Positions 5,449-10,602 of a DNA stretch of 10,602 nt are shown piece after piece. The notes under the pieces were generated by a model. The model did not search any database. It was not told the DNA's origin and saw nothing but the letters and a program-made list of their open reading frames with translations. The translations under genes were made by a program, and so were the position numbers. Numbering within the stretch: position 1 is the stretch's first letter; each line of letters begins with the position of its first letter. The DNA comes from JAJKIP01 sp040509055 (GTDB lineage: Bacteria > Bacteroidota > Bacteroidia > Chitinophagales > Chitinophagaceae): NCBI GenBank assembly GCA_040509055.1, contig JBEVLT010000110.1, positions 1-10,602 on the forward strand, read 5' to 3'.

Positions 5449-6970
5449 TCACCCAAGCCACAACAACATGCTACAAAGATTCAACTCTTATCTGCTTACG
5501 AATTACCCCTTGCTATGGAATACCCGCATCGCCTGGCTGACCGGGGCGAATATCGTCATTCATCTTCTTTTTTTCCTGGCCGGTGTGTCAGGTATTTCTG
5601 CAGACACCCTGCAGGAGCACAGCTCCTTTTATTCCGTAGGCATCCCGGGGCTCCTCTTTTTCTCCATTCTCACCAGCCTTGCCGTGCTGATCATATGGCT
5701 TGCATTTTACCTGCGCAACAATGCGTTTAAGAGCTTCTATATCATCGGCAGGCTGCACTCGTTCAGGGAATTTGTGATCGTTCTGGCCGCGGTACTGAGC
5801 AGCATTATTTATTTCGAATCGTTTTTCTGGGGAGTGCGGGTAAAAACCCGGATGATCACCAGCCGCGAACAGTTTGTCCGGGAAGCCAATACCATCAACC
5901 TGGCCATGGCTTTCCTTCCACAATCCAAACAGGATTTTTTTATCCTGGACAGTTGCAAAAGCGATCGCGCTCCCCTGTACGACGATGACATGGATTATTT
6001 CGATACCACCCGTCACAACTACCATGACACGAATTTCGCTAAAGTGAGGCAGGCCCTGAAACGACCCGATGCTTTTAGTTATAAGAATTACTGTTCCGGT
6101 TTTCTCATTCTCGATCAATACAATCGCTTCATCGCGCATCCGCAATGGATAGCCACCCGTAACCGGTGGATCGACAACCGGCAAACAGATTCCATCAGGT
6201 ATATACTGGATCAGCTGTTCGTCATTGCAAAAAAATACCATATTGCGTATTCGGTGACAGCAGATGAGCTGGTACAACTGGTCTTTGCAGACAGCAACCA
6301 TGCCGTCACCCGTGTCATCCCTTCCCATTCAGGATATGGGAATAATATGCCGGTCAGCTACTTTAATGAATATGAGCTGTCCAGGGCAATGGATTTTATC
6401 GATGCCAGTCACCTGAACAGCCAGGGCGAGGGTGGAGATACCGGGTACCTGATAGAGTTATATGTAGCACTCAGCCTTGCCATCTTCCTGTTCTGTTACC
6501 GGCTTTACAGCAAAAAAGTATTCCTGGTCAGCATTGTCGGTACCATTGTATGGACGATTGTGTTCGTCCTGGTCACCACTTCCGATCACAGCGCCGGGGG
6601 TTCCGCTACCACGGTGTTTTATTTAGCGCTGTTTACCATTTTTACTATTACCGGCCTGCTGCTGCTGGCTGGCAAAAGCAGCAAAACCATCACCGGCGCG
6701 GTACTGAACTGGCATGCCTATATGCTACCTTTTGTGGTGATACTGGCTGCATTGCTGATAAGTGACAATTACAGGCACGATCACTCTTATTATCCCGGCT
6801 CGGATACGCCACTTACCGAAGAGGACCTGAAGGCTGAATACCCGGTCGGCTACTGGATAGATCATCACATGGCATTACTGGGCTGGATCAACCTGTTGTT
6901 CGTATTCTTATATGTTTCCTTTTCTTTCTCCCGGCTTTCGAAAAGATGGCATATCATGCCGGAAGAATAA
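5441..6970 (+). CDS. Polytopic membrane protein, probable partner of the preceding ABC ATPase
   Basis: The protein has 509 residues and I do not recognise a family. About eight hydrophobic helices are visible: roughly residues 30-50, 67-90, 110-130, 335-353, 359-379, 389-410, 424-441 and 477-497. Between helices 3 and 4 lies a soluble region of about 200 residues (131-334) with an acidic stretch (DDDMDYFD, 181-188) and few hydrophobic runs. The layout (helices, large loop, helices) recalls ABC-2-type permeases. The ATG at 5441 overlaps the ATPase gene by 8 bp, suggesting translational coupling. A second ATG at 5468 gives MLQRF and a 500-residue protein and is equally possible, since neither has a clear ribosome site. 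Pairing with the ATPase is inferred from the overlap. Which side of the membrane the loop faces was not determined. Confidence 0.75.
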   Translation: MPDHPSHNNMLQRFNSYLLTNYPLLWNTRIAWLTGANIVIHLLFFLAGVSGISADTLQEHSSFYSVGIPGLLFFSILTSLAVLIIWLAFYLRNNAFKSFYIIGRLHSFREFVIVLAAVLSSIIYFESFFWGVRVKTRMITSREQFVREANTINLAMAFLPQSKQDFFILDSCKSDRAPLYDDDMDYFDTTRHNYHDTNFAKVRQALKRPDAFSYKNYCSGFLILDQYNRFIAHPQWIATRNRWIDNRQTDSIRYILDQLFVIAKKYHIAYSVTADELVQLVFADSNHAVTRVIPSHSGYGNNMPVSYFNEYELSRAMDFIDASHLNSQGEGGDTGYLIELYVALSLAIFLFCYRLYSKKVFLVSIVGTIVWTIVFVLVTTSDHSAGGSATTVFYLALFTIFTITGLLLLAGKSSKTITGAVLNWHAYMLPFVVILAALLISDNYRHDHSYYPGSDTPLTEEDLKAEYPVGYWIDHHMALLGWINLLFVFLYVSFSFSRLSKRWHIMPEE

Positions 6971-6988
6971 CTTAAAAACGATGCTCTT

Positions 6989-7549
6989 ATGGCTTTAAAG
7001 ATCTATACCCGCACCGGCGACAAAGGCACCACCTCGCTGATCGGCGGCACCAAAGTGCTGAAGTCCGACCTGCGCATCGAAGCGTATGGCACCGTGGATG
7101 AGCTGAACTCGTATACCGGTCTGTGCAGAGACCTGCTGAATGATGAAAACAGCCGTAGTATCCTGCAGGAAGTGCAGGACCGCCTTTTTACCATCGGTGC
7201 GGCGCTGGCCTGCGACCCGGTAAAAGAGCCGAAGATGAAGATACCCGACCTGCGCGAGGAGGACATTGCCTTGCTGGAACAGGAGATCGATACCATGGAA
7301 GAGGCACTGCCGCCCATGAAAAACTTTATCCTGCCCGGTGGCCACGCCACCGTTTCGCATTTGCATGTGGCCCGTTGCATCTGCCGGCGCGCCGAACGCT
7401 GCTGCGTACGACTGGAAACGGAGAACGATGGACCGGCTACCATGGTTGTCAAATACCTGAACCGGCTGAGCGATTACCTGTTTGTGCTGGCCCGCTTTGC
7501 CGGTTATAAGCTCGGGGCTGCGGAAATACCATGGAAGCCGCGCGTTTGA
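6989..7549 (+). CDS. Cob(I)alamin adenosyltransferase, PduO/MMAB type
   Basis: The protein has 186 residues, normal for the PduO-type family. It transfers the adenosyl group of ATP to cob(I)alamin (or cobyrinic acid a,c-diamide), giving adenosylcobalamin, the cofactor for enzymes such as methylmalonyl-CoA mutase. Diagnostic motifs are the N-terminal ATP-binding TRTGDKGTT (7-15), RIEAYGTVDELNS (29-41), NFILPGG (112-118), the arginine-rich helix ARCICRRAER (128-137), and YLNRLSDYLFVLAR (156-169). All key residues appear present. The gene starts 18 bp after the membrane-protein stop, so it may be on the same transcript, although no functional link between B12 and the ABC pair is evident. Close functional neighbours of cobalamin metabolism are not in the window. 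Confidence 0.95.
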   Translation: MALKIYTRTGDKGTTSLIGGTKVLKSDLRIEAYGTVDELNSYTGLCRDLLNDENSRSILQEVQDRLFTIGAALACDPVKEPKMKIPDLREEDIALLEQEIDTMEEALPPMKNFILPGGHATVSHLHVARCICRRAERCCVRLETENDGPATMVVKYLNRLSDYLFVLARFAGYKLGAAEIPWKPRV

Positions 7550-7590
7550 GCCGGAACAGGCGGTAGGGGGGTGGGAATGATACAGCCGCA

Positions 7591-7610
7591 GCTGAGGGCC
7601 GGCCCTGAGC
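7591..7610. repeat. GC-rich inverted repeat between convergent genes
   Basis: GCTGAGGGCC (7591-7600) and GGCCCTGAGC (7601-7610) form a 20-bp palindrome with one mismatch per arm. The inner 12 bp (AGGGCCGGCCCT) are perfect. It lies in the 100-bp gap between the ends of the adenosyltransferase gene (plus) and the serine hydrolase gene (minus), where a two-way terminator would be expected. There is no T-tract on either side and no loop to spare, so intrinsic termination is doubtful. No other terminator is visible in this gap. Confidence 0.4.
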
Positions 7611-7649
7611 GGAATGCCAGTCTCTTAATCACCCTGCATTACCCGGCTT

Positions 7650-9128
7650 CTACTGCTTTATCTTGCTCAGGGTCACCATTACACGGCCGCAATCCTGGAA
7701 AACATGCAGCAAGGTCTCTCCATCGCCGGTTTGGTCGAAAACCATCCGTAAATGATCAGGCTTTTCTTTTATCAGGAATGACCCGTCCTGCTCCTGGTAC
7801 AGGGTAAACTCTTTGTCCGATCCGGGATTCAAAAACAGGCCGGCACTGTTTTTTCCGATTGCAGCCTGTGTACTCCCTTTCGCATACCGGCCGGTAAATG
7901 CTTCGTATAGCTTATCTGTTGTCTCTTTGATATAGCGGGTTTGCATCACCGGCCAGTCATAGGCATCGGCAATGCTGCGGATCCCTTCCATGGCGAAGGA
8001 GGCGCCATCATCGGAGTTGGTAAGCACCACGGCCCCCTTGCCGGAAAGCAGCCCAAAGAGCAGACCGGTATAACCGGCATTATTGCCCGAATGCCAGAAA
8101 GCAGCTACACCGGCAGATCCTTTGAGGTGTATGCCCAGGCCTGTAGTATTGATTTGCGGCGTAAACATTTCCCGCATCAGGGCGCTATCCGCCACCACCC
8201 TGGAAAGTCCCTGGTATTCCCGCTGCATGGCCAGCACCAGCCTGGCCAGGTCGGCAGCTGTGGTCCAGGGACCTGCAGCAGCCATTTCCGGGTATACATG
8301 GTATTTTCTCTTTTTATCGGTCTTCCCCTTTTCATCATGTCCCCGCGCAACCGGACTGCCCATTTCATCGGGATAATAAGCATAGGTAGTGCGGCGCATG
8401 GACAGCGGCTGAAAGATCACGCTGTCTGCGAAACTGCTGAAACTGGCGCCGCTAATATCTTCCACCAGCTGCTGAATGATCAGGAAGCCACCTCCAGAAT
8501 ATTTTTCGACCGTACCGGGAATTGTTTTTATCACCAGTCTTTGCGTGGTATTTGCCGGTGGCTCGCTGTTGAGCATTTGCTGCAGACCGGGCAGCACAGC
8601 ATGCGGAGCATATCCTTCAAACCCATATTCATCCCCCAGCCCTGCAGTATGGGAAAGCAGGGTGCGCAGGGTCACTTTTTTAATGGCCGTCTTATCGTTC
8701 TCCGGAATTTTCCAGCTCGTCAGCTTGTCATTGACCGGTTCATCCAGCCCTATCTTTCCCTCCCGCACCAGGTGCAGCACAGCCAGGGAAGTGATGACCT
8801 TGCCGATCGACGCGCATTGAAAGAGCGTCATGGTATCTACCCGCTGCCCGGGTAGGCCGGCATCTGCCACACCATATCCTTTTGCCCATACGATCCGGCC
8901 TTCGTCGATAACGGCAATGCTGGCTCCGTTTACTTTGTGCTGCCGCATCCGGTCTTCCAGGGTGTATGATGGTGCCGTTTGGCTGTTTGTAATGAAAGCA
9001 CCGGGATGCAACCCGTTTTCTGCCCGCCATTGCCTGCTGTGCGCCGTATCCTGTGCGCACAGGGCAACAGGGATCATGACGCCTGCAGACATCCAAACCA
9101 TAAAGTAGCGTATCATTCCTTGCTTCAT
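7650..9128 (-). CDS. Secreted serine hydrolase, class C beta-lactamase/penicillin-binding fold
   Basis: The protein has 492 residues. A signal peptide spans about residues 1-25 (hydrophobic core, cleavage near ALCA-Q), so it should be periplasmic or exported; a cysteine is present but not in a good lipobox. The catalytic SxxK is S107-I-G-K110 in the block CASIGKVITS. The second motif appears as Y210-S-G (YSGGG) and the third as H346-S-G (HSGNNAGYTG), the usual variant of KTG in this family (PF00144). LLSHTAGL (157-164) is also characteristic. Residues from about 400 form a separate C-terminal domain of the small beta-barrel kind often found after these hydrolases. The substrate could be a peptide, an ester or a cell-wall fragment; resistance to beta-lactams should not be assumed. 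The gene follows the ABC-RDD gene by 59 bp on the same strand, with no good promoter between, so co-transcription is likely. Confidence 0.9.
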   Translation of the reverse strand: MKQGMIRYFMVWMSAGVMIPVALCAQDTAHSRQWRAENGLHPGAFITNSQTAPSYTLEDRMRQHKVNGASIAVIDEGRIVWAKGYGVADAGLPGQRVDTMTLFQCASIGKVITSLAVLHLVREGKIGLDEPVNDKLTSWKIPENDKTAIKKVTLRTLLSHTAGLGDEYGFEGYAPHAVLPGLQQMLNSEPPANTTQRLVIKTIPGTVEKYSGGGFLIIQQLVEDISGASFSSFADSVIFQPLSMRRTTYAYYPDEMGSPVARGHDEKGKTDKKRKYHVYPEMAAAGPWTTAADLARLVLAMQREYQGLSRVVADSALMREMFTPQINTTGLGIHLKGSAGVAAFWHSGNNAGYTGLLFGLLSGKGAVVLTNSDDGASFAMEGIRSIADAYDWPVMQTRYIKETTDKLYEAFTGRYAKGSTQAAIGKNSAGLFLNPGSDKEFTLYQEQDGSFLIKEKPDHLRMVFDQTGDGETLLHVFQDCGRVMVTLSKIKQ

Positions 9129-9187
9129 TTATCGTTCTTTACAACCCCGCCGGGATCCTGCCATTCAGCCTCGGCATATTGAAATAG

Positions 9188-10291
9188 CTATGATGTGGCG
9201 GAGGATACGATCAGCCCATCTTTCATATACAGCACGCGGTCGCTCAGCCGGGCCAGTTCCTCGTTGTGCGTCACGATCAGGAAAGTTTGCTGAAAACGGT
9301 CGCGCAGCTCGAAGAACAGCTTGTGGAGCTCCTGCGCATTGGCGGAGTCAAGATTACCCGAAGGTTCGTCGGCAAACACGATATCCGGCTGGTTGATCAG
9401 GGCGCGGGCCACGGCTACCCGTTGCTGCTCGCCCCCGCTGAGCTGGTTGGGCTTGTTTTCCATGCGATGCTCCAGGCCCAGCATGGTCAGCAGTCGGACC
9501 GCCTCCTTCCGCACTTCCCCTTTTTTGCGACCGGCCAGCCAGCCGGGAATGCATACGTTCTCCAGCGCGGTAAACTCCGGCAGCAGGTGGTGAAACTGGA
9601 AGACGAAGCCGATATGCTTGTTGCGGAACAGGGAAAGCTGTTTGGAGGATAAAGTTTGAGGTGGCCGTTGCCGGTAAGGAATCCGGCTATGGGATACGAT
9701 GGTACCGGGCAGCGAATCGTGCCAGCCAACCGGTTTATTGGAAAAAAGGCTGAAGGCCTCGAAAGGTATAAAGCGGCTCAGGGTACGCAGCACACCGTCT
9801 GCAAACCGGGGTTTGGCAGAGTTTTCCTGCTCAAACACCTTGGTCTGCGTTACAAACTTGCCGGGCGTGCGGCCGGTAAGGCCTTCCCACAGGCTGTAAT
9901 AAACCAGCAGCACCGCAGAGCTGATGGTAATGATATAGGCCGCATACATATTGGGGCTGGCGGAAGCTGCGATCCTCTCTTCAAAAAAACCCGTGACCAC
10001 CCAGCCAATCATCCCGATAAGAAAGGAATCGATCACATAGTTCAACAACCGCTTTTTCCAGGACACCGGCACCACAGCCGGGTCTACCGTATTTTCGATC
10101 TTCACTCCGTTCATTTCCACGTATCCGTGGTCTGCTTTATCCAGCGTGCCCAGTATATGCAGCAGGGTGCTCTTACCGGAGCCCGACGGCCCTACGATAG
10201 AGGCGATCTCCCCTTTTTGGATCCTGATGTCCACTCCTTTCAGCACCTGCACCGTACCGTAACTCTTGTGTATATTTTTTCCTGCTATCAT
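9188..10291 (-). CDS. LolD-like ABC ATPase with an in-frame inserted RDD membrane domain
   Basis: The protein has 367 residues against about 220-235 for LolD. The ATPase is split. Residues 1-66 contain Walker A GPSGSGKST (34-42). Residues 213-367 contain LSSKQLSLFRN, Q-loop FVFQFHHLLPEF (229-240, Q232), signature LSGGE (284-288), Walker B DIVFADE (303-309), SGNLD and H342. All catalytic motifs are intact, and the FQFHHLLPEFTALENV block is strikingly LolD-like. Between them, residues about 67-212 form an RDD domain: KKRLLNYVIDSF (79-90), a hydrophobic segment 84-103, a second at 117-135, then GRTPGKFV (140-147), VLRTLSRFIPFEAF (167-180) and GWHDSLPGTIV (189-199). Two membrane helices would return the chain to the cytoplasm, keeping both ATPase halves on one side. 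The reading frame is open throughout. No permease is adjacent. The effect on function is unknown. Confidence 0.9.
   Translation of the reverse strand: MIAGKNIHKSYGTVQVLKGVDIRIQKGEIASIVGPSGSGKSTLLHILGTLDKADHGYVEMNGVKIENTVDPAVVPVSWKKRLLNYVIDSFLIGMIGWVVTGFFEERIAASASPNMYAAYIITISSAVLLVYYSLWEGLTGRTPGKFVTQTKVFEQENSAKPRFADGVLRTLSRFIPFEAFSLFSNKPVGWHDSLPGTIVSHSRIPYRQRPPQTLSSKQLSLFRNKHIGFVFQFHHLLPEFTALENVCIPGWLAGRKKGEVRKEAVRLLTMLGLEHRMENKPNQLSGGEQQRVAVARALINQPDIVFADEPSGNLDSANAQELHKLFFELRDRFQQTFLIVTHNEELARLSDRVLYMKDGLIVSSATS
9638..10093 (-). other. RDD domain insertion inside the ABC ATPase gene
   Basis: This marks the approximate DNA of the inserted segment and its right-hand flank within the gene at 9188-10291. 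It runs from the codon after KIEN (near 10093) to the resumption of the ATPase at TLSSKQL (near 9655). RDD domains normally occur as stand-alone small membrane proteins or fused at a protein end. No direct repeat or target-site duplication is visible at the two borders, and composition does not change abruptly. Border positions are uncertain by several codons. Confidence 0.7.
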
Positions 10292-10316
10292 GCTGCACGA
10301 GGGGGTTTAAAACGTT

Positions 10317-10347
10317 CAAATATCCATAAAACGGCCGCACCGGCAAA
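10317..10347 (-). promoter_or_regulatory. Putative promoter of the ABC-RDD gene
   Basis: On the minus strand TTTG (10347-10344) is followed after exactly 19 bases by GATATTTG (10324-10317), which matches five of the six fixed bases of the TAnnTTTG box. The leader would be about 20 bases before the ATG at 10291. The -33 box lies in the centre of an inverted repeat, ACCGG-N5-CCGGT (10339-10353), a possible regulator site. The serine hydrolase gene downstream would be read from the same promoter. Confidence 0.6.
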
Positions 10348-10409
10348 ACCGGTACGATTTTACCACCGTATTTTAAGAAATCCTTCCGAAACCGGCGCAC
10401 AACTAAGGA

Positions 10410-10440
10410 TTTGGAAAATTCGTTAATAAAGCTACATTTG
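10410..10440 (+). promoter_or_regulatory. Promoter of the DUF2795 gene
   Basis: TTTG (10410-10413), a 19-base spacer and TACATTTG (10433-10440) match the Bacteroidota housekeeping promoter exactly. Transcription would begin a few bases downstream, leaving a leader of about 40-45 bases before the ATG at 10488. It diverges from the ABC-RDD promoter; the two -33 boxes are about 60 bp apart. Confidence 0.8.
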
Positions 10441-10487
10441 CGGAAAATTGAAAAGGAACCGCTTAACCTAAACCCCCTTTTTAAAAC

Positions 10488-10602
10488 ATGTTTTGGACCT
10501 TAGAACTGGCTTCATACCTTGAAGATGCACCGTGGCCTGCTACCAAGGACGAGCTGATCGACTACTCGATCCGTTCGGGCGCCCCTATTGAAGTAGTGGA
10601 AA
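10488..10602 (+). CDS. DUF2795 domain-containing protein (partial, N-terminal part)
   Basis: The visible 38 codons encode MFWTLELASYLEDAPWPATK followed by DELIDYSIRSGAPIEVVE; the gene continues past the right edge. The start matches the small, highly conserved DUF2795 protein (PF11387) found across Bacteroidota, usually about 70-75 residues. Its function is not known. The ATG at 10488 agrees with the family N-terminus, and an exact consensus promoter lies upstream. Neighbouring frames are not coherent, supporting the call despite the truncation. Confidence 0.88.
   Translation, partial: MFWTLELASYLEDAPWPATKDELIDYSIRSGAPIEVVE

Noticed and set aside
5588..6328. Minus-strand open frame of 246 codons inside the membrane-protein gene
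   Set aside because: It is antisense to a coherent multi-helix protein and shows no family motif.
7941..8855. Plus-strand open frame of 304 codons opposite the serine hydrolase
   Set aside because: The hydrolase on the minus strand has all three catalytic motifs and a signal peptide; the opposite frame has none.
7650..9128. Reading the serine hydrolase as an antibiotic-resistance beta-lactamase
   Set aside because: The SxxK/YSG/HSG family covers many esterases and peptidases. The length, the C-terminal extra domain and the variant motifs do not indicate a true AmpC.
9656..10426. Plus-strand open frame of 256 codons opposite the RDD part of the ABC gene
   Set aside because: The minus-strand frame carries clear ABC and RDD motifs; this frame runs through both divergent promoters and has no domain.

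Overview
The window looks like chromosomal DNA from a Bacteroidota bacterium, most likely of the Chitinophagaceae type. The grounds are promoter boxes close to the Bacteroidota consensus (TTTG-N19-TAnnTTTG, an exact match at 10410-10440), the absence of strong Shine-Dalgarno sites, and several protein types common in that phylum: a DUF922 secreted protein, a Bacteroidetes-style deoxynucleoside kinase, and the small DUF2795 protein. Base composition is moderately GC-rich and even throughout. I see no insertion sequence, tRNA, rRNA or CRISPR array, and no gene-free stretch longer than 300 bases.

Left part (1-1910): a rho-independent terminator (44-75) closes a gene lying mostly outside the window. 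It is followed by a secreted HExxH protein of the DUF922 family on the plus strand. Its stop codon abuts the stop of a minus-strand ParE-type toxin, which is preceded by its small antitoxin. The antitoxin promoter region carries direct and inverted GTTAC repeats that look like an autoregulatory operator. A deoxynucleoside kinase of nucleotide salvage follows on the minus strand.

Centre (2024-7549): trpS (minus) and gatC (plus) are divergent genes for aminoacyl-tRNA supply. They share a 121-bp region dominated by a large imperfect palindrome whose outer arms end exactly 19 nt upstream of a -7-like box on each side. gatC is followed by a LolD/MacB-type ABC ATPase. Then comes a probable transcription unit of a second ABC ATPase (NatA-like, with an unusual N-terminal extension and a substituted H-loop), an eight-helix membrane protein with a roughly 200-residue soluble loop, and a PduO-type cobalamin adenosyltransferase.

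Right part (7650-10602): on the minus strand, a secreted serine hydrolase of the class C beta-lactamase fold lies downstream of the most unusual gene here. That gene is a LolD-like ABC ATPase with a complete RDD membrane domain inserted in frame between its Walker A motif and its Q-loop. Its divergent neighbour is the start of the DUF2795 gene, which runs off the right edge.

The best candidates for something undescribed are the RDD-in-ATPase protein, the ABC ATPase and membrane-protein pair at 4270-6970, and the symmetrical trpS/gatC divergent control region. All functional statements rest on motif recognition by eye; no database search was run.
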